A stretch of DNA of 64,000 nucleotides, taken from assembly GCF_030766825.1 (NCBI RefSeq), contig NZ_JASFDV010000002.1, forward strand, positions 62,001 to 126,000, written 5' to 3'. Under the pieces are notes generated by a model. The model saw only the letters and a list, made by a program, of their open reading frames with translations. It made no database searches and was not told the origin of the DNA. Made by a program: the position numbers and the translations under genes. The DNA is from Nocardiopsis sp. CC223A (GTDB lineage Bacteria > Actinomycetota > Actinomycetes > Streptosporangiales > Streptosporangiaceae). Of this stretch, positions 52,673 to 64,000 are shown piece by piece; positions within the stretch are counted from its first letter, which is position 1, and every line of letters begins with the position of its first letter.

Positions 52673-53824
52673 GTGCGGGAGTACGCGCTCACCTTCGTCA
52701 TCGCCGCCGCGGTGACCTACCTGCTGGTTCCGCTGGTGCGCAGGTTCGCGATCGCCTTCGGCGCCACCCCGCCGGTGCGCGACCGCGACGTGCACACCGA
52801 GCCCATCCCCCGGCTGGGCGGGCTGGCCATCTACGGCGGTTTCGCCGTGGCCCTGCTGCTCTCCGCGCAACTGCCGCACCTACAGAACGTGTTCGTCGCC
52901 GACACCTGGATCGGCCTGCTGCTGGCGGGCGGGCTCATCACGGTCATCGGCGTCATCGACGACCGGTGGGGGATGGGCCCGGTCAGCAAGCTCGCCGGGC
53001 AGGTCGCGGCCGCGGGCATCCTCGTCGCCGCGGGCGTCCAGCTGCTCTGGCTGCCGCTGCCCGGCACCCAGCTCTCACTCGGCCCCTGGCTGGGCGCGCT
53101 GGTGTCGGTGCTGCTCATCGTGGTGACCATCAACGCGGTCAACTTCGCCGACGGCCTGGACGGCCTGGCCGCGGGCATCGTCGGCATCTCGGCCCTGGCC
53201 TTCTTCGCCTACTACTACGTGGTCGCGGTGGAGCAGGGGTTCGTCCGCCAGTCGTACCCGGCGATGATCGCGATCATCCTCGCGGGCACCTGTGTCGGAT
53301 TCCTCTGCCACAACTTCCACCCGGCCCGGGTGTTCATGGGCGACACCGGCTCGATGCTGCTGGGCCTGCTGCTCACCTCCATCACCATCACGGTGACCGG
53401 GCAGTTCGACGCCAACACCGCCCGCGAGGAGTTCAACTCCGGCCTCGTGGTGTTCCTGCCGATCGCGCTGCCGCTGCTGGTCATCGCGCTGCCGCTGGCC
53501 GACCTGGTGCTCGCGGTGCTGCGCCGCACCCTGGCGGGCAAGTCGCCGTTCGCCCCGGACCGCGGGCACCTGCACCACCGCCTGCTCGACATGGGGCACA
53601 GCCACGTGCGCGCGGTGCTGCTCATGTACCTGTGGGCGGGGATCGTGGCGTTCGCCGCGGTCGCGCTGTCGGTGTTCGACTCCGCGGTGGTGGTGCTGAC
53701 GGTGACCGCCCTGGTCGCGGTCTGCGCGGTCGGCCTCATCGCGCTGCCGCGGCTGCGCCGCCGCGGCCTGCTGCCCTGGGGCCGTTCGCACGGCCGCCGT
53801 TCCGGGGCCGGTGTGAAACGGTGA
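52673..53824 (+). CDS. wecA: Undecaprenyl-phosphate GlcNAc-1-phosphate transferase-like (WecA/Rfe)
   Basis: Membrane enzyme of the MraY/WecA superfamily that starts a cell-wall glycan on undecaprenyl or decaprenyl phosphate. The 383-residue protein has 10-11 membrane helices, the Mg-binding DD at 96-97 (VIDDRWG), NFADGLDG at 157-164, FMGDTGS and HLHHRLLDMGH near 290. GTG 52673 has AGAAGGG upstream. Its place between sua5 and the atp operon is the usual actinobacterial one. Mycobacterial relatives make the galactan linker. Confidence 0.92.
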   Translation: MREYALTFVIAAAVTYLLVPLVRRFAIAFGATPPVRDRDVHTEPIPRLGGLAIYGGFAVALLLSAQLPHLQNVFVADTWIGLLLAGGLITVIGVIDDRWGMGPVSKLAGQVAAAGILVAAGVQLLWLPLPGTQLSLGPWLGALVSVLLIVVTINAVNFADGLDGLAAGIVGISALAFFAYYYVVAVEQGFVRQSYPAMIAIILAGTCVGFLCHNFHPARVFMGDTGSMLLGLLLTSITITVTGQFDANTAREEFNSGLVVFLPIALPLLVIALPLADLVLAVLRRTLAGKSPFAPDRGHLHHRLLDMGHSHVRAVLLMYLWAGIVAFAAVALSVFDSAVVVLTVTALVAVCAVGLIALPRLRRRGLLPWGRSHGRRSGAGVKR

Positions 53825-54055
53825 GAGGACTGTGATCCGGGCAGGGGGCCCCAGGTCCCTTTCGGCTCGCGGGGCGGGGTGCCTCCGGGGCGGTCGTGAC
53901 GGGTGTGGCCAAGGTGACACAGGGCCTGAAACGCGGGCGGAGCGGGTGTTTCCCGAGGCGTTAAGGTCGCGTTAAGGAACCCCCGGATTCAGCACCGAAA
54001 ACCTTGTGATAGCTTTCACGAGCAGGCAACCACTGAACCTCACGGAGCTTTTCTG
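53825..54055 (+). promoter_or_regulatory. atp operon promoter region with 11-bp tandem repeats and Crp-like box
   Basis: GCGTTAAGG occurs at 53958-53966 and 53969-53977, an 11-bp period as for OmpR/PhoP-type sites. TGTGATAGCTTTCACG at 54005-54020 matches nine of ten fixed bases of the Crp/GlxR box TGTGA-N6-TCACA. Both lie upstream of the first atp-linked gene. Regulators are inferred. Confidence 0.55.
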
Positions 54056-54487
54056 ATGCAGGAACACGACGCCCGGACTCTCCGCGGCGCCGCGATTCCG
54101 ACGGCACTGGTCGGCGTGGTCGCGATGATCGCGGGCTTCGCCCTCGGCAACGTTCAGGGACTCCTCGGCGCGCTCTTCGCTGTCGCCCTGGTGATCGGCG
54201 CGTTCGCCAGTTCGGCGTTCGTCATCTCCTGGACCGGCGGCCGGCGTCCGGAGCTCCTCCTCCCGGTGGCCCTCCTCGTCTACACGACCAAGTTCGGCAT
54301 CCTCCTGGCCGTCCTGCTGACCTTCCGGGGGACGCAGGCCCTGGACACCACGGTGTTCGGCTGGTCGGCGCTGGCGTGTGTCATCGCGTGGCTGTCGGCC
54401 CAGGCCGTGGCGGTCAAGCGCAGCAAGCAGCCGACCATCGTCCCCGCGGGAGAAGACGAGTCCGAGGACAGTGAGGCGCGCCGGTGA
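54056..54487 (+). CDS. AtpI-like membrane protein of the atp operon
   Basis: A 143-residue protein with four hydrophobic helices and an acidic tail (EDESEDSEARR). It holds the place of the ATP synthase I protein, which helps assemble the c-ring or supply Mg in other bacteria. Similarity is in layout more than in motif, so the gene symbol is left open. Confidence 0.65.
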   Translation: MQEHDARTLRGAAIPTALVGVVAMIAGFALGNVQGLLGALFAVALVIGAFASSAFVISWTGGRRPELLLPVALLVYTTKFGILLAVLLTFRGTQALDTTVFGWSALACVIAWLSAQAVAVKRSKQPTIVPAGEDESEDSEARR

Positions 54488-54550
54488 CCCCGTTCGGGCG
54501 GGGTGGTGCGCCGAGCCTGATCACCTACTGCTATCTTCCGGAGCGAGAGC

Positions 54551-54766
54551 ATGAGTCGGTCGAGTGCGAAGAAGGACGAGACATCGTCCAACGCCAACGC
54601 CACCACTCTCATCTCGTACCTGCTGGGAGGGCTCGCCTTCTGGGGCGGCGTGGGCTGGGTCGTGGACTGGGCCCTGGGCTTCTCCGGTCTCTTCCTGCCC
54701 ATCGGGCTGGGAGTGGGCCTGGTCGGCTCGATCTACCTCATCTATGCCCAGTACGTCCGGTCCTGA
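54551..54766 (+). CDS. AtpZ/AtpI-type small membrane protein
   Basis: A 71-residue protein with two helices: LISYLLGGLAFWGGVGWVVDW and LFLPIGLGVGLVGSIYLIY. The GG..GW...D pattern is that of the AtpZ family (F0F1 assembly or Mg/Ca transport). ATG 54551 follows GGAGCGAGAGC. Confidence 0.78.
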   Translation: MSRSSAKKDETSSNANATTLISYLLGGLAFWGGVGWVVDWALGFSGLFLPIGLGVGLVGSIYLIYAQYVRS

Positions 54767-54859
54767 CCGAACACCCGGGTGCGTCCGCCCCCGCTGTGGG
54801 CGGGACCGTCCCGACGAGAACACCAAGGATTGAGTTGCGTCACGACGAAAGGGATCGCC

Positions 54860-56042
<1,183 letters not shown>

Positions 56043-56045
56043 TAA

Positions 56046-56620
<575 letters not shown>

Positions 56621-56621
<1 letters not shown>

Positions 56622-57442
56622 TGCGTGGTATCAGCCGTACGTCGCTGACCGAGGTGACCCGGCGCCTGGACGAGAACGTCCTGGCGTCGGCCGGCGCCAC
56701 CGGCGGCGTCGCCCTGGGCGGCGAACTGTTCCAGATCGTCGCCCTGCTCACCGAGGAGCACTCGCTGCGCCGCTGGCTCGCCGACCAGGCGAACCCGGCG
56801 GAGGCCAAGACGGCCCTCATCGGGCAGCTGCTGGAGTCCAAGGTCTCGCCGTCGGCGGTCCTCGTGGCCGGCGACGTCGTCTCGGTCAAGTGGTCGAGCA
56901 CGCGCGACCTCGTGGACGCCATGGAGCGGATGGCGGTCTACGCGACCGTCGCCTCGCTCCGCAGCGCCGCGGCCCTGGACGGCCTGGAGGACGAGCTGTT
57001 CCGCTTCGAGCGGATCGTCGCCTCCCAGCCGCAGCTGCGCGATGCCCTGACCCGTGACGGTGTCGGCCCCGAGCACAAGCGCTCCCTGCTGGAGGGCCTG
57101 CTCTCGGGCAAGGTGGACCCCGCGACGCTGACCCTCGTCGGCGAAGCGGTCACCCGGCCCCGGGGCCGTACCCTGGAACAGGCGCTGGAGAACTACGGGC
57201 ACATCGTCGCCGAGCGCGCCAAGCGCTACGTCGCGGTCGTCCGCAGCGCCGTCGCCCTGAGCGAGGACCAGCAGTCCCGGCTGGGGGCGGCGCTCACGCG
57301 CGCCTACGGCCGCGACATCCACCTGAACATCGAGGTCGCCCCCGAAATCGTGGGTGGGCTTTCCATCCAGGTGGGTGACGAGGTCATCGACGGGACCATC
57401 GCCGGGCGTATCGCCGAGGCCCAGCGCCGTCTGGCCGGCTGA
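56621..57442 (+). CDS. atpH: ATP synthase subunit delta
   Basis: Links F1 to the b stalk. At 273 residues it is of the long actinobacterial kind; the family C-terminal motif [23 protein letters not shown] (in part [14 protein letters not shown]) is present. Confidence 0.95.
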
Positions 57443-57507
57443 AAAAACGCAAGGCAAGTACGCACGGCGCCGGTCAGGCGCCACTTGAGAGCAAGGACAA
57501 CGTAGAG

Positions 57508-59148
57508 ATGGCGGAGCTGACGATCCGGCCGGACGAGATCCGGGACGCGCTGCAGCGCTTCGTCCAGTCGTACGAGCCTGAGGCCACCCGCGCGGAAGAG
57601 GTCGGTACCGTCACCTACTCCGGTGACGGCATCGCCCGCGTCAGTGGCCTCCCCTCGGCGATGGCGAACGAGCTGCTGGAATTCGAGGACGGAACCCTGG
57701 GCCTGGCCCAGAACCTCGAAATCGGCGAGATCGGTGCCGTTGTGCTGGGCGACTTCACCGGCATCGAGGAGGGGCAGAAGGTGCGCCGCACCGGTCGCCT
57801 CCTCTCCGTGCCGGTGGGTGACGACTTCCTCGGCCGTGTGGTGGACCCCCTGGGCACCCCCATCGACGGCAAGGGCGAGATCGAGTCCACCGAGCGCCGC
57901 GAGCTGGAGTTGCAGGCCGCGACCGTGATGGAGCGCAAGCCCGTCCACGAGCCGCTCCAGACCGGTATCAAGGCGATCGACTCGATGACCCCGATCGGCC
58001 GCGGCCAGCGCCAGCTGGTCATCGGCGACCGGCAGACCGGCAAGACCGCGGTCTGCGTCGACGCGATCATCAACCAGAAGGCGAACTGGGAGTCCGGCGA
58101 CCCCGACAAGCAGGTGCGCTGCATCTACGTCGCGGTCGGCCAGAAGGGCTCGACCATCGCCAGCGTGCGCGGCGCCCTGGAGGAGGCCGGCGCGATGGAG
58201 TACACCACCATCGTCGCCGCCCCCGCCTCCGACGCCGCGGGCTTCAAGTACCTCGCCCCCTACACCGGTTCGGCCCTGGGCCAGCACTGGATGTACCAGG
58301 GCAAGCACGTCCTCATCGTCTTCGACGACCTCACCAAGCAGGCCGAGGCCTACCGCGCCGTCTCCCTGCTGCTGCGCCGCCCGCCGGGCCGCGAGGCCTA
58401 CCCGGGTGACGTCTTCTACCTGCACTCCCGGCTCCTGGAGCGCTGCGCCAAGCTCTCCGACGAGCTGGGCAAGGGCTCGCTGACGGCGCTGCCGATCATC
58501 GAGACCAAGGCGGGCGACGTCTCGGCGTACATCCCCACCAACGTCATCTCCATCACCGACGGCCAGGTCTTCCTGGACTCCGAGCTGTTCAACCAGGGTC
58601 AGCGCCCGGCCATCGACGTCGGTATCTCGGTCTCCCGTGTCGGTGGCGCGGCCCAGACCAAGGCGATGAAGAACGTCTCCGGTACCCTCCGGCTGGGCCT
58701 GGCCCAGTACCGCGAGCTGGAGGCCTTCTCCGCGTTCAGCTCCGACCTGGACGCCGTCTCCAAGCAGCAGCTCGCGCGCGGCGCCCGCCTGATGGAGCTG
58801 CTCAAGCAGGGCCAGTACTCCCCGTTCGCGATGGAGAAGCAGGTCGTCTCCATCTGGATGGGCACCACCGGCCGCATCGACGACGTCCCGGTCGAGGACG
58901 TGCGCCGCTTCGAGGACGACTTCCTGGACTTCCTCGACCGCGAGCACTCCAGCATCCTGGACGTCATCCGCGAGAGCGGGAAGTTCGGCGAGGAGACCGA
59001 GCAGGCCCTGGAGGGCGCGCTCGACAAGTTCAAGCAGGGCTTCCAGACGTCCGGGGGCACCCTCCTGGGCACCGAGGCCGAGGCCGAGGCGCTCGAAGAG
59101 GAGAACGTCGGCCAGGAGACCATCAAGGTCGCCAAGGGCGGGAAGTAA
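57508..59148 (+). CDS. atpA: ATP synthase subunit alpha
   Basis: Regulatory nucleotide-binding subunit of F1, 546 residues. P-loop GDRQTGKT at 173-180; signature [18 protein letters not shown] Glu-rich C-terminal tail ([14 protein letters not shown]) is usual in actinobacteria. Confidence 0.97.
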   Translation: MAELTIRPDEIRDALQRFVQSYEPEATRAEEVGTVTYSGDGIARVSGLPSAMANELLEFEDGTLGLAQNLEIGEIGAVVLGDFTGIEEGQKVRRTGRLLSVPVGDDFLGRVVDPLGTPIDGKGEIESTERRELELQAATVMERKPVHEPLQTGIKAIDSMTPIGRGQRQLVIGDRQTGKTAVCVDAIINQKANWESGDPDKQVRCIYVAVGQKGSTIASVRGALEEAGAMEYTTIVAAPASDAAGFKYLAPYTGSALGQHWMYQGKHVLIVFDDLTKQAEAYRAVSLLLRRPPGREAYPGDVFYLHSRLLERCAKLSDELGKGSLTALPIIETKAGDVSAYIPTNVISITDGQVFLDSELFNQGQRPAIDVGISVSRVGGAAQTKAMKNVSGTLRLGLAQYRELEAFSAFSSDLDAVSKQQLARGARLMELLKQGQYSPFAMEKQVVSIWMGTTGRIDDVPVEDVRRFEDDFLDFLDREHSSILDVIRESGKFGEETEQALEGALDKFKQGFQTSGGTLLGTEAEAEALEEENVGQETIKVAKGGK

Positions 59149-59151
59149 CCC

Positions 59152-61520
<2,369 letters not shown>

Positions 61521-61535
61521 ACCCCTGTAGCCGGT

Positions 61536-61563
61536 GGGGCCGCCCGTCACGGCGGGCGGCCCC
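61536..61563 (+). terminator. Intercistronic hairpin between atpD and atpC
   Basis: GGGGCCGCCCG (61536-61546) pairs with CGGGCGGCCCC (61553-61563). No T run; it may lower expression of the epsilon subunit. Confidence 0.6.
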
Positions 61564-61597
61564 CGCCCAATCCAACCCTGGCCGAGGAGTTCAGGCA

Positions 61598-61987
61598 GTG
61601 TCGAAGAAGCTTTTCGTCGAGATCGTCTCGCCCGAGCACGAGGTGTGGGCGGGCGAGGGCGACATGGTCATCGCGAAGACCGTCGAGGGTGAGATCGGTA
61701 TCCAGCCGAACCACATCCCCGTCCTCTCGCTGCTCGCCGAGGACGCGGTCGTCCGCGTGCTGGGCGCGCGGGAGAACGGCGAGGTCCGCGCCGCCGCCCA
61801 CGGCGGGTTCATCTCGGTGTCGGGTGAGGGTCGCGTCTCGATCCTCGCCGAGACCGCCGAGCTCGCCGAGGACATCGACGTGGAACGCGCCCGCACGGCG
61901 CTGAAGAACGCGACCGGGGGCGACGACACCGCCGCCCTGGGCCGCGCCCGCAGCCGCCTGCGGGCCGCCGGCGAGGACGTCTCCTAG
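61598..61987 (+). CDS. atpC: ATP synthase subunit epsilon
   Basis: Inhibitory rotor subunit, 129 residues: LFVEIVSPEHEVWAGEGDMV beta-sandwich start and GEIGIQPNHIPVLSLL; C-terminal helices are short-linked. GTG 61598 has GAGGAG upstream. Confidence 0.94.
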   Translation: MSKKLFVEIVSPEHEVWAGEGDMVIAKTVEGEIGIQPNHIPVLSLLAEDAVVRVLGARENGEVRAAAHGGFISVSGEGRVSILAETAELAEDIDVERARTALKNATGGDDTAALGRARSRLRAAGEDVS

Positions 61988-62005
61988 CCTTTCGGAACGG
62001 GGCCC

Positions 62006-62458
62006 ATGGAACAGCCGCTGGACCTGCTTCGGTGGGTGTTCCCCGCCCTCGCCCTGTGTGCGGCGGCGGTGGTGTGCGCCGCGATCCTGCGCCGCCGGGT
62101 CCTCCTGCGGCGCGGCGGAGCGGTGGAGTGCCACCTGCGCTTCCCGGGCGCGGGGGGACGCCGGGGCGCCTGGCGGATCGGCCTGTGCCGGTACGGTTCG
62201 TCGTACCTGGGCTGGTTCCCCGCATTCTCGATCAGACCGCGGCCGACGGCAGAGCTGTCGCGCCGCGGTCTCGTCGTGTCCGGACGCCGCCCTCCGGAAC
62301 CCGGTGAGCACCTGCCCGCCGACACCACCGTCGTGCATCTGACCTGGGACGGCGGCGGGGACCGGCCCGCGGTGGAGATCGCCATGAACGACGCCACCCT
62401 CACCGGGTTCCTGTCCTGGGTGGAGTCGATGCCCCCGGGGACCGACTGGGACTCGTGA
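62006..62458 (+). CDS. DUF2550-family membrane protein
   Basis: A 150-residue protein with one N-terminal helix (FPALALCAAAVVCAAILRRR) and a basic then beta-rich domain (WRIGLCRYGSSYLGWFPAFSI) of the DUF2550 kind, which lies after atpC in many actinobacteria. Role unknown. Confidence 0.78.
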   Translation: MEQPLDLLRWVFPALALCAAAVVCAAILRRRVLLRRGGAVECHLRFPGAGGRRGAWRIGLCRYGSSYLGWFPAFSIRPRPTAELSRRGLVVSGRRPPEPGEHLPADTTVVHLTWDGGGDRPAVEIAMNDATLTGFLSWVESMPPGTDWDS

Positions 62459-62678
62459 CCGTGCCGCTCCGGGCCTCCGCTCCGGTCCGGCGCTCGGGCG
62501 CCCCCATGGGCGGGGATCTCCGGCCCTGCGCCCACGTCCTCCCCCCGTCCCCCACCACCGCCCCCGACGGACGGCCTGCGGCCGCGGGCCCCTCCTCGAA
62601 GATGTTCGCTCCGGGCCGCCGGAACCCCGCCGCGCGCCGCCGCCGCTCGGGCGGTCCGGGATGGCAGGATGCGTTCCC

Positions 62679-63194
62679 ATGGTGGTATCGCGGTTGCGGG
62701 GCCTGATCGCCCTCGCCCTTCTCAGCCCGTTCCTCGTCTCCTGCCAGCCGACCGGCGGCCACGTCGCCGCGGTCGCCACCGGCCATTTCACGGCCGGGCA
62801 CAAGTTCCCCGTCGTCATGGTCACCTGGTGCGGCCAGGATCCGCCCCGGCAGATCGACCTGCTCGGGGACACCCAGCGAAGACACCTGGTGGCCACCCGC
62901 GAGTTCGAGGGCCGGTCCCTGGAGGTGGACCTGTCCGACCCCGGCGAGGACTGGAGCATCGTCGACGACGACGGCGGTCCCATCTACCGGATGGGCCCGG
63001 AGTCCCCGGAGGAGGAGTACCTGTTGGGGGTGGGCACCGCGGAGGCCGAGCCCGGCGAGGCGACCGAGCACGACATCGCGGTGCTGCGCTTCACCACCGA
63101 GGCCCTGGCCGCCGAACAGGGCCTGTACGCGAGCGTGTCCGGCGAGGGGGAGGCGGAGTACGCCGACCCCGCCGAGTTCCCGCCCGCCTGCTAG
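62679..63194 (+). CDS. Putative lipoprotein
   Basis: A 171-residue protein with a signal peptide (MVVSRLRGLIALALLSPFLV) and lipobox LVSC (Cys23). The secreted part is acidic and unknown. ATG 62679 is chosen as it puts the two Arg right before the hydrophobic core; it has only a weak ribosome binding site. Confidence 0.65.
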   Translation: MVVSRLRGLIALALLSPFLVSCQPTGGHVAAVATGHFTAGHKFPVVMVTWCGQDPPRQIDLLGDTQRRHLVATREFEGRSLEVDLSDPGEDWSIVDDDGGPIYRMGPESPEEEYLLGVGTAEAEPGEATEHDIAVLRFTTEALAAEQGLYASVSGEGEAEYADPAEFPPAC

Positions 63195-63617
63195 TCGTCG
63201 CCCTCGATGATCCGCACGGCCTTCTTCCAGTCCTCGGAGCGCGTCAGCCACCGGTGCACGGGGAGTCTGCGGCGCCCGCCGTCCGCGGACTCGAAGACGA
63301 TCCGGCCGCCCTCGACCAGGAAGCGCTCACCCGGGCGGGTGGGGCCGACCTCCCTGCTGCCGAACCAGCCGGGTCCGCTGAACGCGATGCGGCCGTCCGA
63401 GTAGCGGACCGGTTCGAAGGTGTGGCGGCGCAGGTGAAGAGGCCCGGCGATCAGCATGACGATCGCGATGAGGACGGCCGGGTTGAACGCGCCGAGCGCG
63501 ATCAGCCAGAGGTTGAGGACGAGCAGGATCGCTCCCAGGGCGATGAACGACCAGCCGATGACCGGGGTTGTTGCGGGCCTGGATCGTCTGCCGGGAGACG
63601 CGCTCCTTCTCCGTCAC
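63191..63617 (-). pseudogene. Small membrane protein gene with an apparent frameshift
   Basis: A good GAAGGAA site and GTG at 63617 open the frame TEKERVSRQTIQARNNP. The natural continuation VIGWSFIALGAILLVLNLWL, another helix, and the soluble end EPVRYSDGRIAFSGPG lie in the neighbouring frame, which has no start of its own after its last upstream stop. The shift falls in the GGGG run at 63564-63567 (CCCC on the coding strand). One base less there would restore a full protein, so this is a recent mutation or a sequencing slip. From ATG 63457 only the last 88 residues could be made. Confidence 0.65.
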
Positions 63618-63702
63618 GAGGGGTTCCTTCGGGGGGCGGGGGGAGGACGGCTTCACTCTCCCCCGCTTCCCCTGCGGTGTCCAGAGGCGGACGGGAACCG
63701 GG

Positions 63703-64000
63703 TCAGCGTTCGCCGCCGGGCTTCCACAGGACCTCGTCGCCCTCCCGCGCCACGTACCGGCCCAGGATGAACAGCAGGTCCGAGAGGCGGTTGAGGTACT
63801 GCGCGGTGAGCGGGTTGACGGAGTCGCCGTGCTCCTCGATGGCCGCCCACACACTGCGCTCGGCCCGCCGGGTCACTACCCGGGCGGTGTGCGTCAGCGC
63901 GACCGTGGGGGAGCCGCCGGGGAGGATGAAGCTGCGCAGGGTCGGCAGGTCGGCGTTGTAGGTGTCGCAGGCCTCCTCCAGCCGGGTGACGTACTCCGGC
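63703..64000 (-). CDS. PduO-type cob(I)alamin adenosyltransferase (partial, C-terminal part)
   Basis: Runs off the right edge; the last about 98 residues are seen. It has EEACDTYNADLPTLRSFILP, the ATP/cobalamin signature FILPGGSPTVALTHTARVVT, RRAERSVW, and NPLTAQYLNRLSDLLFILGR, all diagnostic for PduO-type enzymes that make adenosylcobalamin. This gene follows the atp operon in many actinobacteria. Confidence 0.92.
   Translation of the reverse strand, partial: PEYVTRLEEACDTYNADLPTLRSFILPGGSPTVALTHTARVVTRRAERSVWAAIEEHGDSVNPLTAQYLNRLSDLLFILGRYVAREGDEVLWKPGGER

Overview
The window is very GC-rich DNA from a filamentous actinomycete. Gene order and protein style fit the Nocardiopsis/Streptomonospora group best, but this is an inference from synteny and codon use; no marker gene fixes the genus. 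Two chromosomal blocks flank an integrated mobile element of about 23 kb.

Left chromosome (1-16.6 kb): the start of kdpD (minus strand, cut by the window edge); two related Pro/Gly-rich membrane-anchored proteins; a small glycerophosphate/ether-lipid-type locus (AGPS-like FAD oxidase, TetR regulator, FAD glycerol-3-phosphate dehydrogenase); an RsbW-like ATPase; a bile acid:sodium symporter-family transporter; a DinB protein; a broken LuxR-type regulator; a LURP-one protein; a divergent MarR/MFS pair; a DEDDh exonuclease; and a FadR-type regulator.

Mobile element (16,779-39,962): an actinomycete integrative and conjugative element (AICE) in the 3' half of a tRNA-Arg(CCG) gene, bounded by a 48-bp direct repeat. 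From left to right it holds a duplicated attachment arm with a one-spacer CRISPR unit between the copies; an AT-rich gene with HNH-like and SEC-C-like zinc motifs; a leftward operon (GntR repressor, purC, small gene) facing the transfer genes across two perfect TGTACTAGTACA operators; micro-proteins and Spd-like membrane proteins; a TraB/FtsK translocase followed at once by a repeat cluster that looks like its clt target; a WhiB protein; a DNA sliding clamp; an orphan C5 DNA methyltransferase split by a LAGLIDADG intein; a PrimPol and an ATPase for replication; and xis-int next to the tRNA. The sequence just outside attL resembles the int-side end of the element, so the site seems to have taken up more than one related element.

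Right chromosome (40.1-64 kb): a single-domain response regulator and an ArgS-like protein without a catalytic domain, then a conserved actinobacterial order: lysA, hom, thrC, thrB (lysine/threonine synthesis), rho, rpmE, prfA, prmC, a Sua5-type gene, wecA, and the complete ATP synthase operon (two small AtpI/AtpZ-like proteins, then atpB-E-F-H-A-G-D-C). The window ends with a DUF2550-like protein, a lipoprotein, an apparently frameshifted small membrane protein and the 3' part of a PduO-type cobalamin adenosyltransferase.
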